This document shows positions 1-9,391 of a stretch of DNA of 64,000 bases, in pieces. Location: positions 62,001 to 126,000 of the forward strand of contig QCWI01000006.1 in the NCBI GenBank assembly GCA_003149635.1. The letters are read 5' to 3'. The position numbers and the translations under genes were made by a program. Positions within the stretch are counted from its first letter, which is position 1. Each line of letters starts with the position of its first letter. Source of the DNA: Fluviicola sp. XM-24bin1 (GTDB lineage: Bacteria > Bacteroidota > Bacteroidia > Flavobacteriales_D > Crocinitomicaceae). The notes below the pieces were generated by a model. That model had not been told where the DNA came from. It was given only the letters and a program-made list of their open reading frames with translations, and searched no databases.

Positions 1-639
<639 letters not shown>

Positions 640-674
640 GCTCTTGGTTGATGATTTATAGCGATACCTTTAGC

Positions 675-1493
675 TTAGTATTCAAGATGAAGCCCGAATT
701 CGACGTTCTTTCGTGTTTCATTTCGATCAATGATTACGATCCCCAGTTTGTACAAATCAATAGAGAAGTTCACATGTTCATTCCTCTTGATCTGCTCCCA
801 AGCTTCGCTCATACCTTGACTCCAGTTGATGTCGTCAAAGACGAAAATTGCAGCTTGATCAATTTTATCCATTAAAGCCTCGAAGTATTCCAAAGTCGGC
901 TCCTTTTTATGGTTTCCATCGATGAAAAGAAGGTTATAGGTCTCATCGCGCTTTAGGACTTCAGGGAAGGTATTTTCATATAACCCCTGGATTACTGCAA
1001 AATTTGATTCGGGTACGATGGTAGCAAATTGTTCGGCCGAAAAGTTGCATAATTGTGGAAGTCCTTCCATTGTAGTAAGTCTTCCATTATTTGCCTTTGA
1101 AGAGTGCAAAAGATAGGTTCCTGAAATGCCCACGTTCGTTCCTATTTCCAGAATCCGCGGCTGATTTAAAGAACGAGTCATATGGTATAGAAATCGACAC
1201 CATTTCGCCGGAGATGCAGCTTTTCTACAGATATTCTGAACGGTATCGACATGATCCATGTTGAACACTTCGTATGTTATTTGGGTGGTATCAGCGAGTA
1301 ATTTTTCTCTGTATGCTTCACAAAGTTGGAACGCTTCCAAGTCTTCTTTTTGGTTATCTCCAGATTTCGTGAGATCGAAAGATTTAGTAATAACTTGAAG
1401 TAACTCATTGTCGATCGCTTTCATTTTATTGAGTTCTGATCGTTGGTTGAGCCTTCGCTTCAAGATCGATGTATGTTTAGTTATTTTATTCAT
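675..1493 (-). CDS. Class I SAM-dependent methyltransferase, substrate unknown
   Basis: Predicted cytoplasmic methyltransferase of 272 residues. The SAM-binding motif I reads LEIGTNVGISGTYLL in the middle of the protein, followed by an acidic strand end (TTMEG) and later LLFIDGNHKKEPTLEYF and FVFDDINWSQGM. This is the layout of Methyltransf_24-like O-methyltransferases. The N-terminal ~100 residues look helical and carry no motif I recognise. The gene sits 5 bases downstream of cysD and 35 bases upstream of cysN, so it is probably co-transcribed with the two ATP sulfurylase subunits. That position is unusual because cysD and cysN are normally adjacent. The substrate is not inferable; a sugar or small-molecule hydroxyl is possible given the polysaccharide genes nearby. 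An alternative start is the Met at residue 24. Confidence 0.85.
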   Translation of the reverse strand: MNKITKHTSILKRRLNQRSELNKMKAIDNELLQVITKSFDLTKSGDNQKEDLEAFQLCEAYREKLLADTTQITYEVFNMDHVDTVQNICRKAASPAKWCRFLYHMTRSLNQPRILEIGTNVGISGTYLLHSSKANNGRLTTMEGLPQLCNFSAEQFATIVPESNFAVIQGLYENTFPEVLKRDETYNLLFIDGNHKKEPTLEYFEALMDKIDQAAIFVFDDINWSQGMSEAWEQIKRNEHVNFSIDLYKLGIVIIDRNETRKNVEFGLHLEY

Positions 1494-1498
1494 CCTAA

Positions 1499-2404
1499 TT
1501 AGAAATATCCTTGTCTTTTTCTGTCTTCCATCGCGCTTTCAGAACGTTTGTCATCTGCACGGTTCCCACGTTCAGTTTCTCGCATTGCGGCAACTTCCGC
1601 TACAATTTTTTCCAGCGTATCCGCATCCGATTCAATACCTCCAGTAATGGTAATATCGCCTAAGGTTCTGAAGCGAATTTTCTTAGTTACAATTTCTTCG
1701 TTGTCGTCAATTTGCAAATATTCCGATTTCGGTATCCAAGAATTGTTGCGCCAAAGGACTTTGCGTTCGTGTGCATAGTACAATGACGGAATGGCGATGT
1801 TCTCACGAAGAATGTATCCCCAAACGTCCATTTCTGTCCAATTGGAAATCGGGAACACTCGGAAATGCTCTCCTTCGAAATGCTTTGCATTGAATAGATT
1901 CCACAATTCAGGCCGCTGGTTCTTCGGGTCCCATTGACCGAAATCATCACGATGTGAGAAGAAGCGTTCTTTTGCTCTTGCTTTTTCTTCGTCACGACGG
2001 GCACCGCCAATCGCGCAATCGATGCGTTCTTCTTCAATCGTATCCAGTAAGGTGGTAATCTGCAATGAATTTCGCGTGGCGTTTTTTCCTCGCTCTTCAG
2101 CGACACGCCCATCATCAATCGATTTCTGAACAGACCCAACCAATAGATTCACACCCAAACTCGCGACTAGATTGTCTCTAAATTCGATCGTTTCTGGGAA
2201 ATTGTGTCCTGTATCTACATGTAACAAAGAGAACGGAATTTTGGCTGGATAAAAGGCCTTTTTCGCGAGATGCGTCACCACGATAGAGTCCTTTCCACCC
2301 GAGAATAGGATCACGGGGTTCTGAAAATTGGCCGCCACTTCCCGCAAAACGAAAATCGCTTCGGATTCCAATTCTTCGAGGTGATTCAAATAATACTTAT
2401 TCAT
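1499..2404 (-). CDS. cysD: Sulfate adenylyltransferase subunit 2 (CysD)
   Basis: Catalytic adenylyltransferase subunit of ATP sulfurylase, partner of CysN. It is 301 residues, the usual length for CysD. The PP-loop SGGKDS is at residues 35-40. The PAPS-reductase/CysD family signature continues with HVDTGHNFPETIEFRD and GGARRDEEKARAKERFFS, and the C-terminus has the CysD-typical GDITITGGIESDADTLEKIV and RKRQGYF tail. The start codon overlaps the end of cysC by 8 bases, implying translational coupling. A methyltransferase gene follows before cysN. Confidence 0.96.
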   Translation of the reverse strand: MNKYYLNHLEELESEAIFVLREVAANFQNPVILFSGGKDSIVVTHLAKKAFYPAKIPFSLLHVDTGHNFPETIEFRDNLVASLGVNLLVGSVQKSIDDGRVAEERGKNATRNSLQITTLLDTIEEERIDCAIGGARRDEEKARAKERFFSHRDDFGQWDPKNQRPELWNLFNAKHFEGEHFRVFPISNWTEMDVWGYILRENIAIPSLYYAHERKVLWRNNSWIPKSEYLQIDDNEEIVTKKIRFRTLGDITITGGIESDADTLEKIVAEVAAMRETERGNRADDKRSESAMEDRKRQGYF

Positions 2405-2996
2405 TCAGTGCCAATTTCGTTGAAATATACGCTAATACTTTGTCTGCGGCTTCATCCACCGTCATTTCTTCCGTAAGAATTTCCACATCCGGTGCTTCTG
2501 GCGCTTCGTAGGGAGACGAGATTCCTGTAAAGGATGGGATTTCTCCATTTCGGGCTTTCTTGTACAAACCTTTAACGTCGCGTCTTTCGCATTCCTCAAG
2601 GGAAGTGTTCAAGAATACCTCTACGAAATTCTCGTGGCCAACAGTGGCTTTAATTTCTTCTCTACTTTTTGCGAAGGGAGAAATAAACGATCCTAACACC
2701 ACGATTCCTGCATCGACAAATAGTTTGCTGATTTCAGCCACTCTGCGGATATTTTCGTCACGATCTTCCGGTGAGAACTTTAAGTTTTTGTTGATCCCGT
2801 CGCGAATGTTATCGCCATCCAAAGGGTAGGTGTGAACGCCCATTTCATGCAATTTCACTTCTACGGCATTCGCTAATGTCGATTTCCCAGAGCCCGAAAG
2901 TCCCGTAAACCAAATCAGGAAAGATCCATGTTTTTTAAGCGACTGTCGATCTTCTTTTGACAGTTCAAATTTCTGACGAATGATGTAGGGATTCAT
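2397..2996 (-). CDS. cysC: Adenylylsulfate kinase (CysC)
   Basis: APS kinase, which phosphorylates APS at the 3' position to give PAPS, the donor for sulfate reduction and for sulfotransferases. It has 199 residues, the usual length. Walker A is GLSGSGKST at residues 32-40, followed by the family segments YPLDGDNIRDGINKNLKFS and EDRDENIRRVAEISKLF, VVLGSFISPF and VFLNTSLEECERRDVKGLYKKA. The start overlaps the DUF2061 gene by the four bases ATGA and the end overlaps cysD by 8 bases, so this is a tight operon. Confidence 0.96.
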   Translation of the reverse strand: MNPYIIRQKFELSKEDRQSLKKHGSFLIWFTGLSGSGKSTLANAVEVKLHEMGVHTYPLDGDNIRDGINKNLKFSPEDRDENIRRVAEISKLFVDAGIVVLGSFISPFAKSREEIKATVGHENFVEVFLNTSLEECERRDVKGLYKKARNGEIPSFTGISSPYEAPEAPDVEILTEEMTVDEAADKVLAYISTKLALNE

Positions 2997-3229
2997 TTAC
3001 TTCTTCGTTTCGATTTGTCCAATCCGAAATTTGATTTGTACCATGCGCGCTCATGAAAATAGTAAAGCACCATTTTGATCGCTGCTTCAGCAATAGCCAC
3101 ACCAGAGGCTTTGGTTACTGCATTTTGATCGTTCTTGAAAAACAAAAAGGCCAAAACGAAGGTCGTGAGCGATGCAATTATGCGCCACGTAATAGTTTTA
3201 GCGAGATGTCGTTTTCTGGATTGATCCAT
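2993..3229 (-). CDS. DUF2061 family small membrane protein
   Basis: A 78-residue protein with the DUF2061 pattern: basic N-terminus (SRKRHLAKTITWRIIASLTT), a hydrophobic stretch (TFVLAFLFF), then GVAIAEAAIKMVLYYFHERAWYK. Two short transmembrane segments are likely. I place the start at the ATG at 3229, not at one 27 bases upstream, because a -7 promoter box lies at 3246-3253 and the conserved family sequence begins here. It is the first gene of the sulfate-activation operon and overlaps cysC by ATGA. The function of DUF2061 is unknown; a role linked to sulfate use is inferred only from the neighbourhood. Confidence 0.85.
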   Translation of the reverse strand: MDQSRKRHLAKTITWRIIASLTTFVLAFLFFKNDQNAVTKASGVAIAEAAIKMVLYYFHERAWYKSNFGLDKSKRRSK

Positions 3230-3245
3230 AAGCGTTCGATGCGAA

Positions 3246-3253
3246 CAAAGATA
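3246..3253 (-). promoter_or_regulatory. -7 promoter box for the sulfate-activation operon
   Basis: Read on the minus strand this is TATCTTTG, an exact match to the Bacteroidota -7 consensus TAnnTTTG. It is 16 bases upstream of the DUF2061 start. No clear TTG is seen at the expected -33 distance. Confidence 0.5.
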
Positions 3254-3293
3254 CATTTTCCATGGGTTATATACGATAGCTTAACAGAGGAAT

Positions 3294-3320
3294 CACCGCA
3301 AAGTCGCAAGGGCCTCAAGG
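3294..3320 (+). repeat. Short GCAAAG/GCAAGG-type intergenic repeat, copy 1
   Basis: The run beginning CACCGCAAAGTCGCAAGG consists of spaced GCAAAG/GCAAGG/TCAAGG units. A related run is found at 15131-15164 in the opposite orientation. Both are intergenic, at the ends of polysaccharide gene runs. Confidence 0.45.
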
Positions 3321-3336
3321 AATTGGTAAAACTAAT

Positions 3337-3367
3337 GATTTCGCCTTCGGCAAAATAGGGTGAAATC
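3337..3367. repeat. Inverted repeat downstream of the WbpP-type epimerase gene
   Basis: GATTTCGCC (3337-3345) pairs with GGTGAAATC (3359-3367) in nine positions, one of them a G-U pair. No T-run follows on the minus strand, so it is at best a weak terminator or an mRNA 3' end stabiliser. Confidence 0.35.
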
Positions 3368-3402
3368 TTCCTGCCTGCCGCATGCACGGTGTGTTATAAA
3401 AT

Positions 3403-4392
3403 CTACTTGAGAGCGTCCCAGTACCAGGCAATAGCTTCGCGCAATCCTAGTTCCAAGTTATGTGATGGTTCGTATCCGAGCAATTTCTTCGCTTTCTCTA
3501 CAGAAGCCAATGAATGAGGGATATCACCAGCGCGCTCCGGCCCATGATTCGGCTCAATGTTGGCAATTTCTGCATCGAATTCGGAAAGCATTTCTTTCAA
3601 GTGACCAACCAGTTCATTCAAAGTAGAACGATCTCCGACGGCAGTATTGAAAACTTGTCCGATCGCATCTTTGTTGGAAGTCGTTGCCGCCAAATGATTC
3701 ATTTGAAGGACGTTGTCGATATATGTGAAATCTCTTGAATTCGTGCCATCTCCATTAATGGTTGGAGCTTCATGATTCATGAACATTTGAACGAACTTTG
3801 GAATAACAGCGGCATACGCTCCGTTTGGCGATTGGCGTCTTCCATAAACGTTGAAGTAGCGCAATCCAATGATTTTCATGCCGTAGTTCAATCCGAACAC
3901 ATGCGCGTACAATTCGTTCACATATTTTGTCACCGCATAAGGCGATAATGGCATTCCGATTTCATCCTCCACTTTTGGAAGTTCTTTGGAGTCACCATAA
4001 GTCGACGAACTCGCTGCGTAAACGAATCGCTTCACTTTGGCATCTCGCGCAGCCACCAACATATTCAAGAATCCAGAAATATTGGCTTCGTTCGTAGCAA
4101 TGGGATTGTTCAACGAGCGTGGAACCGATCCTAACGCAGCTTGATGGAGCACGTAATCAACACCTTCAGCTGCTTTTTGACACGTGTCCAAATCGCAAAT
4201 ATCACCTTCGATAAACGTAAAAGAATCTAAGTCTAGGAAGGGTACGATATTCTCTTTGTTTCCGGTAGAGAGATTGTCCAGACACACCACCTTGTTACCA
4301 TGTTTCAACAAATCTTCACAAAGATTAGAGCCAATAAATCCTGCTCCTCCGGTTACTAAAACTGTACTATTCGTAATGCGTTGGTATTCCAA
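3403..4392 (-). CDS. UDP-N-acetylglucosamine/glucuronate C4-epimerase, WbpP/TviC type
   Basis: Extended short-chain dehydrogenase of 329 residues that should interconvert UDP-GlcNAc and UDP-GalNAc, or their uronic acids, through NAD-dependent C4 oxidation and reduction. The NAD fold is TGGAGFIGSNL (about residues 15-25). The catalytic Ser region is AASSSTYGDS and the YxxxK motif is YAVTK. The segments QAALGSVPRSL and RYFNVYGRRQSPNGAYAAVIPKF are typical of the WbpP/TviC group. No in-frame ATG precedes the nucleotide-binding motif, so I take TTG at 4392 as start. It follows rfbD after an 89-base gap and is probably the last gene of the rfbACD run. With the 6-dehydrogenase encoded at 11970 it could also give UDP-GalNAcA. 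Confidence 0.88.
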   Translation of the reverse strand: MEYQRITNSTVLVTGGAGFIGSNLCEDLLKHGNKVVCLDNLSTGNKENIVPFLDLDSFTFIEGDICDLDTCQKAAEGVDYVLHQAALGSVPRSLNNPIATNEANISGFLNMLVAARDAKVKRFVYAASSSTYGDSKELPKVEDEIGMPLSPYAVTKYVNELYAHVFGLNYGMKIIGLRYFNVYGRRQSPNGAYAAVIPKFVQMFMNHEAPTINGDGTNSRDFTYIDNVLQMNHLAATTSNKDAIGQVFNTAVGDRSTLNELVGHLKEMLSEFDAEIANIEPNHGPERAGDIPHSLASVEKAKKLLGYEPSHNLELGLREAIAWYWDALK

Positions 4393-4481
4393 TTTGCGTC
4401 CTTTACACGTTTTTCATCGAGACTACCTCGTTTCGGATGCAATATTACGAGAATTCAATGAAAGAAATGCGATTGTCAGCC

Positions 4482-5330
4482 TCATAATTGCGAGATACAT
4501 TCCTGTAGGGCGAACTTCCAGTTTCTTGATTCAATCCCAAAATCTTTTTTAAGGTCTGAAGTGTCCATGACAGAGTAGGAAGGTCGTTTTGCTGGGGTTG
4601 GAAACTCAGAACTCGGAACAGGGCTAATCTCACAATTGCTGCCGGTTAATTCCATGATCTTCTTCGCGAAATCGTACCAGGTAATTTCTCCTGAATTTGA
4701 GAAATGGTAAACACGTTGGTTGGGGTTCCATTCTTTGTCAAGTAGCGCTAGACAAGTATTTGCCAAATCTTTGGCGTACGTTGGGCAACCGCGCTGATCG
4801 TTTACCACCAGCAACGAGTCTTTTTCTTTTCCAAGACGGATCATTGTTTTCACGAAGTTGTGTCCAAAGGTGGAATAGACCCAAGACGTTCGAATGATGA
4901 TACCCTGAACGCTGCTGTTTAAGATTGCTTTTTCACCCGCCAGTTTTGATTCTCCATAAACTCCTAATGGAGCCACGGGATCGTAGGGTTGGTAGGGCGA
5001 AGTACCGTTTCCTGGAAATACGTAATCGGTAGATATGTGAATTAATCTGCAATTCGATTCAGTACAAATGTCAGTGAGATTTTGAACTGCGTCACCATTC
5101 ACGAGAAAAGCCATTTCTTTGTCCGATTCAGCTTTATCGACAGCAGTGTAGGCCGCACAATTGATGATAGCATCGGTCTGATTTTCGATAACGAGTTTAC
5201 GAATCAACTCTTTGTTAGTGATGTCTCCATCCTTCGATCCAACAAAAACAAACTGATGTTCTGATGTTTTTGCTAGTTCCTGCAATTCAGAACCCAATTG
5301 TCCATCACGACCTGTAACGAGAATATTCAT
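4482..5330 (-). CDS. rfbD: dTDP-4-dehydrorhamnose reductase (RmlD)
   Basis: Last step of dTDP-L-rhamnose synthesis: NAD(P)H-dependent reduction of dTDP-4-dehydro-L-rhamnose. It has 282 residues. N-terminal nucleotide-binding motif GRDGQLGSEL (about 7-16), AAYTAVDKAE, catalytic HISTDYVF and YGESKLAGE (YxxxK), and the RmlD-typical RTSWVYSTFGHNFVKTM. The start codon shares its first base with the end of rfbC, consistent with an rfbA-rfbC-rfbD operon. The fourth enzyme, rfbB, is in the divergent cluster at 13276. Confidence 0.96.
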   Translation of the reverse strand: MNILVTGRDGQLGSELQELAKTSEHQFVFVGSKDGDITNKELIRKLVIENQTDAIINCAAYTAVDKAESDKEMAFLVNGDAVQNLTDICTESNCRLIHISTDYVFPGNGTSPYQPYDPVAPLGVYGESKLAGEKAILNSSVQGIIIRTSWVYSTFGHNFVKTMIRLGKEKDSLLVVNDQRGCPTYAKDLANTCLALLDKEWNPNQRVYHFSNSGEITWYDFAKKIMELTGSNCEISPVPSSEFPTPAKRPSYSVMDTSDLKKDFGIESRNWKFALQECISQL

Positions 5331-5878
5331 TAGAATTGACTTTTGTAGTCAGCAAAACGTTGTTGCGTCTTATCTTTTTCAGACAGTCGAACTTCCGCTT
5401 CGGGCAAATGCCAATCAATATTTAATTCGGGATCGTTCCAAAGAATGCCTTCTTCCATTTCCTGAGAATAGAAATTATCAACCTTATAGGAAAATACAGC
5501 CGTTTCGCTGAGCACTGAAAATCCATGAGCGAATCCTCTTGGAACAAATAGTTGCTTTTTGTTCTCAGCGCTCAATAAAACACTGAAATGCTTTCCATAA
5601 GTTGGTGAATTCTTACGTAAATCGACTGCAACATCTAATACTTCTCCCTGAACCACACGCACTAATTTCGCTTGCGCCATCGGTGGATTTTGGAAGTGCA
5701 ATCCTCTTAAAACGCCGCGAGATGATTTGGATTCATTGTCCTGAACGAAGCGCGTATCTGATATTTCCTTTTGGAACCATTGTTCGCTAAAGGATTCCAT
5801 GAAATAGCCGCGGTCATCTCCGTGAACTGTGGGTTCAATTACGTACAGATCTTCAATTCCAGTGGAAGTTTTTTTCAT
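5330..5878 (-). CDS. rfbC: dTDP-4-dehydrorhamnose 3,5-epimerase (RmlC)
   Basis: Cupin epimerase acting at C3 and C5 of dTDP-4-dehydro-6-deoxyglucose, third step of the dTDP-L-rhamnose pathway. It is 182 residues, the usual size. Family features seen: [39 protein letters not shown] (with the catalytic His of GLHFQ), [17 protein letters not shown] and [15 protein letters not shown]. It overlaps rfbA by four bases and abuts rfbD. Confidence 0.97.
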   Translation of the reverse strand: MKKTSTGIEDLYVIEPTVHGDDRGYFMESFSEQWFQKEISDTRFVQDNESKSSRGVLRGLHFQNPPMAQAKLVRVVQGEVLDVAVDLRKNSPTYGKHFSVLLSAENKKQLFVPRGFAHGFSVLSETAVFSYKVDNFYSQEMEEGILWNDPELNIDWHLPEAEVRLSEKDKTQQRFADYKSQF

Positions 5879-6750
5879 TTCGAAACACGTTTGATGAGGT
5901 ACTGTCCGTATCCGTTTTTCGCCAATGGTTGCGCCAATTCCAAAACGCGTTCAGCTGAAATAAATCCTTCTTCGAAGGCAATTTCCTCCAAACACGCAAC
6001 TTTCAATCCTTGACGTTTCTCAATGGTTTGAATGAAGCTACTTGCCTCAAGCAATGAATCGTGGGTTCCTGTATCCAGCCAAGCGTAGCCGCGCCCCATC
6101 AATTCCACGCGCAAATCACCGCGATTTAAGTAGGCTTCGTTTACCGAAGTAATTTCCAATTCACCGCGCGCCGAAGGTTTGATGTTTTTGGCAATTTCTA
6201 TAACGTCATTGGTGTAGAAATACAATCCGACCACTGCATAATTCGATTTCGGATTTTTTGGTTTTTCCTCTACTGAAATGACATTGCCTTCTTCGTCGAA
6301 TTCGGCAACACCGTATCGTTCCGGATCGTTCACGTAATAACCAAATACCGTTGATTTTTGATCTTTTTCTACGTTTTCTCTAGCTGATTTCAACATCTGC
6401 GTTAATCCCTGACCGTGAAAAATATTATCTCCCAAAACCAAACAGACATCATCATCTCCAATGAATTCTTCGCCAATAATGAAGGCTTGTGCCAATCCAT
6501 CAGGAGAAGGTTGTTCCTTGTAGGAAAGCGTTACACCGAAATTGCTTCCGTCTCCCAATAATTTTTTGAAGTTGGGCAAATCGGTTGGTGTGCTGATTAT
6601 GAGAATCTCGCGGATGCCGGCTAGCATCAAAACAGAGATCGGATAGTAAATCATCGGTTTGTCGTAAATCGGCAATAATTGCTTCGAAACTCCTTTTGTA
6701 ATTGGATACAATCGCGTTCCCGATCCACCAGCTAAAACGATTCCTTTCAT
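5875..6750 (-). CDS. rfbA: Glucose-1-phosphate thymidylyltransferase (RmlA)
   Basis: Makes dTDP-glucose from dTTP and glucose 1-phosphate, the first step to dTDP-rhamnose. It has 291 residues. The signature [37 protein letters not shown] starts at residue 1 (nucleotide-binding GGSGTRL), with [13 protein letters not shown] and [19 protein letters not shown] further on. It is the first gene of the minus-strand rfbACD run. A -7-like box lies 22 bases upstream, and wbpE is divergent 160 bases away. Confidence 0.97.
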   Translation of the reverse strand: MKGIVLAGGSGTRLYPITKGVSKQLLPIYDKPMIYYPISVLMLAGIREILIISTPTDLPNFKKLLGDGSNFGVTLSYKEQPSPDGLAQAFIIGEEFIGDDDVCLVLGDNIFHGQGLTQMLKSARENVEKDQKSTVFGYYVNDPERYGVAEFDEEGNVISVEEKPKNPKSNYAVVGLYFYTNDVIEIAKNIKPSARGELEITSVNEAYLNRGDLRVELMGRGYAWLDTGTHDSLLEASSFIQTIEKRQGLKVACLEEIAFEEGFISAERVLELAQPLAKNGYGQYLIKRVSK

Positions 6751-6771
6751 TGAAGTGTAATTTTTCCGTCG

Positions 6772-6779
6772 TAAAAGTA
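6772..6779 (-). promoter_or_regulatory. Possible -7 box for rfbA
   Basis: On the minus strand this reads TACTTTTA, followed by CG, matching TAnnTTTG except in the last base. The same octamer occurs ahead of the genes at 22886 and 57741. It is in the 160-base divergent gap between rfbA and wbpE; I see no good box for wbpE there. Confidence 0.35.
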
Positions 6780-6910
6780 GGGAAAATAAGTGGCGTAAAA
6801 GATTTTGAGAGGATCAGAAAGCCTAGACAATTAAACGTAATCTTCTCCGTTATTTGCTATCAATTGATTAATTTTACGCGCTCGTTACAAACGGCTAAAT
6901 ACAACGCTGG

Positions 6911-8047
6911 ATGAAAAAAATACAAATGGTCGATTTGATCTCTCAATATCAGAAGATCAAACCGGCAGTCGATGAAGCTATTGGAGGAATCCTAGAAACA
7001 GCTCAATTCATAAACGGTCCTGAAGTAAAAGGATTTCAATCCGAACTGGAAGACTACCTTGGTGCAAAACACGTAATCCCATGTGCAAACGGAACGGATG
7101 CATTGCAGATTTCGATGATGGCTCTTGGTTTGGAACCGGGAGATGAAGTAATTACTCCGTCTTTTACATACATCGCGACAGTTGAGGTAGTTGCATTGCT
7201 TGGATTAAAACCAGTATTCGTAGAAGTAGACGACATGACCTTCTGCATGGATCCTGAAAAATTGGAAGCTGCCATTACATCGAAGACTAAAGCAATTGTA
7301 CCAGTGCACTTGTACGGGCAAGCCGTGAACATGGAAGCGATTATGAAGATTGCCGACAAGCACGGGATTCCAGTGGTTGAAGATAACGCCCAAGCTATAG
7401 GAAGTGATTACCACTTCAGCGATGGACGTTCGCAAAAAACGGGAACTATCGGAGCAATCGGATGTACGTCTTTCTTCCCGTCAAAGAATTTAGGATGTTA
7501 TGGTGACGGTGGTGCGATTTGTACCAACGACGATGATTTGGCAGCTAAAATGCGTCAAATTGCCAACCACGGACAAAGCAAGAGATATTACCACGATCGG
7601 GTTGGTGTGAATTCACGTTTGGACAGTATTCAGGCAGCAGTGCTTCGAATCAAGTTGCGTGAATTGGACAACTACATCGACGCACGTCAGAAGGTGGCCG
7701 ATCATTACGATGCCTTCTTTGCACAATTTGAAAATATTACAACACCTGTTCGCGATCCGAGATCGAAGCATGTGTTCCATCAATACACCATGATTCTTGA
7801 AGGAATCGATCGCGATGAATTGCACCAGTTCTTGGCATCGAAAGATATTCCTTCTATGATTTACTACCCAGTACCTGCACACCGTCAGGAAATGTTCAAG
7901 ACGTTCAACAGCGCAGCAACAGATCTTCCGGTTACTGATTGGCTCACGCACCGCGTTCTGTCGTTGCCAATTCACACCGAAATGGAGCAGGAACAATTGG
8001 ATTACATCTGTGATGCCGTTGCAGAATTCATGAGTGTGAACGCATAA
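6911..8047 (+). CDS. wbpE: UDP-2-acetamido-2-deoxy-3-oxo-glucuronate aminotransferase, WbpE type
   Basis: PLP-dependent DegT/DnrJ/EryC1-family sugar aminotransferase of 378 residues, predicted to move an amino group from glutamate to the 3-oxo sugar made by WbpB. Strong WbpE-like wording: CANGTDALQISMMALGLEPGDEVITPSFTYIAT, VHLYGQAVNMEAIM, the PLP-binding lysine in TSFFPSKNLGCYGDGG (Lys192) and RVGVNSRLDSIQAAVL. The full partner set (WbpA, WbpB, WbpD) follows within 6 kb, which supports this function over a generic aminotransferase. First gene of the plus-strand run up to 15080. Confidence 0.88.
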   Translation: MKKIQMVDLISQYQKIKPAVDEAIGGILETAQFINGPEVKGFQSELEDYLGAKHVIPCANGTDALQISMMALGLEPGDEVITPSFTYIATVEVVALLGLKPVFVEVDDMTFCMDPEKLEAAITSKTKAIVPVHLYGQAVNMEAIMKIADKHGIPVVEDNAQAIGSDYHFSDGRSQKTGTIGAIGCTSFFPSKNLGCYGDGGAICTNDDDLAAKMRQIANHGQSKRYYHDRVGVNSRLDSIQAAVLRIKLRELDNYIDARQKVADHYDAFFAQFENITTPVRDPRSKHVFHQYTMILEGIDRDELHQFLASKDIPSMIYYPVPAHRQEMFKTFNSAATDLPVTDWLTHRVLSLPIHTEMEQEQLDYICDAVAEFMSVNA

Positions 8048-8065
8048 TTGATTAACAAGATTAGA

Positions 8066-9391
8066 ATGAAAAAAATTGCAGTAGTCGGCACCGGATATGT
8101 TGGTTTGGTAACAGGAACATGTTTCGCTGAAACCGGAAACCAGGTGATCTGTGTGGATATCGACGAAAAGAAAGTTGAAAAAATGCGCGCAGGTGAAGTA
8201 CCAATTTACGAGCCACACCTTGACGTAATTTTCGAACGAAATATTAAAGCCAACCGAATTTCTTTTACGACAAACTTGAAAGAAGCGGTAGACTTCGCAG
8301 AAATCATTTTTCTGGCACTTCCAACACCTCCCGGTGAGGATGGTTCCGCCGATCTGAGTTACGTTTTGGGCGTAGCTGATCAGTTGGGCGAAATCATGAC
8401 AGATTACAAAGTGATCGTCGATAAGTCAACCGTTCCAGTAGGAACAGCTGATAAAGTACATGCAAAGGTTTCTGAAAAAGCAACGGTTCCATTTGCAGTA
8501 GTGTCTAACCCTGAGTTTTTGCGTGAAGGATTTGCCGTTGATGATTTCTTGAATCCAGATCGCGTGGTAATTGGTGCTTCTGATGAACGCGCTATCCAAA
8601 CGATGACAGAATTGTACAAGCCGTTCATTCGTGAAAACCACCCCATCATTGTGATGGATGAGAAATCAGCGGAGTTGACGAAATACGCAGCGAACTCATT
8701 CCTTGCTACGAAGATTACCTTCATGAACGAGATCGCTAACTTCTGTGAATTGGTTGGAGCGGACGTAGACAAAGTACGTCAGGGAATTGGATCTGATTCT
8801 CGTATCGGGCCTAAGTTCTTGTACCCAGGGATTGGTTTCGGTGGAAGTTGTTTCCCGAAAGATGTTCAAGCCTTGGTGAAAAGTGGTCGCGAGGTAGATT
8901 ACACTTTCGAAATCATCAACAGCGTTTTGGATGTGAACGATCGCCAGAAAATCAAGTTGGTGGATAAAGTCGAAAACTACTACGGTGACGTTGCAGGTAA
9001 GACTTTCGCACTTTGGGGATTGGCCTTCAAACCGGATACAGATGATATTCGTGAAGCATCGGCCCTGTACATGATCGATAAATTGGTCGGCTCAGGAGCT
9101 AAAATTGTTGCCTTTGATCCAGAAGCAGCTGAAAACGTGAAAGGACAAATCGGAGATAAAATTGAATACGTAGACAATCAATACGACGCATTGAACGATG
9201 CAGATGCTTTGTTGATTGCAACCGAATGGTCGGTTTTCCGTAATCCTGATTTTGCAAAAATGAAAGAGTTGCTGAAAGAGCCAATCATTTTCGATGGACG
9301 TAACCTTTACGAAGTCGAAAGAATGAAGAAAGAAGGATTCTACTACAATTCTATGGGGCGTGCAGCCGCTGTAATTTCTTACGCAAAATGA
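8066..9391 (+). CDS. ugd: UDP-glucose 6-dehydrogenase
   Basis: NAD-dependent oxidation of UDP-glucose to UDP-glucuronate, 441 residues. N-terminal Rossmann motif [52 protein letters not shown], and the catalytic cysteine in [10 protein letters not shown] (Cys262). The C-terminal UDP-binding domain shows [16 protein letters not shown] start at the ATG at 8066; an upstream in-frame TTG just after the wbpE stop lacks family sequence. It overlaps uxs by ATGA, so the pair probably makes UDP-glucuronate and then UDP-xylose. Confidence 0.95.
   Translation: MKKIAVVGTGYVGLVTGTCFAETGNQVICVDIDEKKVEKMRAGEVPIYEPHLDVIFERNIKANRISFTTNLKEAVDFAEIIFLALPTPPGEDGSADLSYVLGVADQLGEIMTDYKVIVDKSTVPVGTADKVHAKVSEKATVPFAVVSNPEFLREGFAVDDFLNPDRVVIGASDERAIQTMTELYKPFIRENHPIIVMDEKSAELTKYAANSFLATKITFMNEIANFCELVGADVDKVRQGIGSDSRIGPKFLYPGIGFGGSCFPKDVQALVKSGREVDYTFEIINSVLDVNDRQKIKLVDKVENYYGDVAGKTFALWGLAFKPDTDDIREASALYMIDKLVGSGAKIVAFDPEAAENVKGQIGDKIEYVDNQYDALNDADALLIATEWSVFRNPDFAKMKELLKEPIIFDGRNLYEVERMKKEGFYYNSMGRAAAVISYAK

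Noticed and set aside
1687-2139. Open frame of 150 codons on the minus strand within cysD
   Set aside because: A different frame of a well-supported gene, no family resemblance.
3178-3387. 69-codon minus-strand frame ahead of DUF2061
   Set aside because: It spans the GCAAAG-type repeat and the promoter box; such frames arise from the repeat itself.
6851-6876. Promoter for wbpE from TTTG and TAATTTTA
   Set aside because: The spacing is only about 12 bases, against the usual 19-20, and the box lacks the final G.
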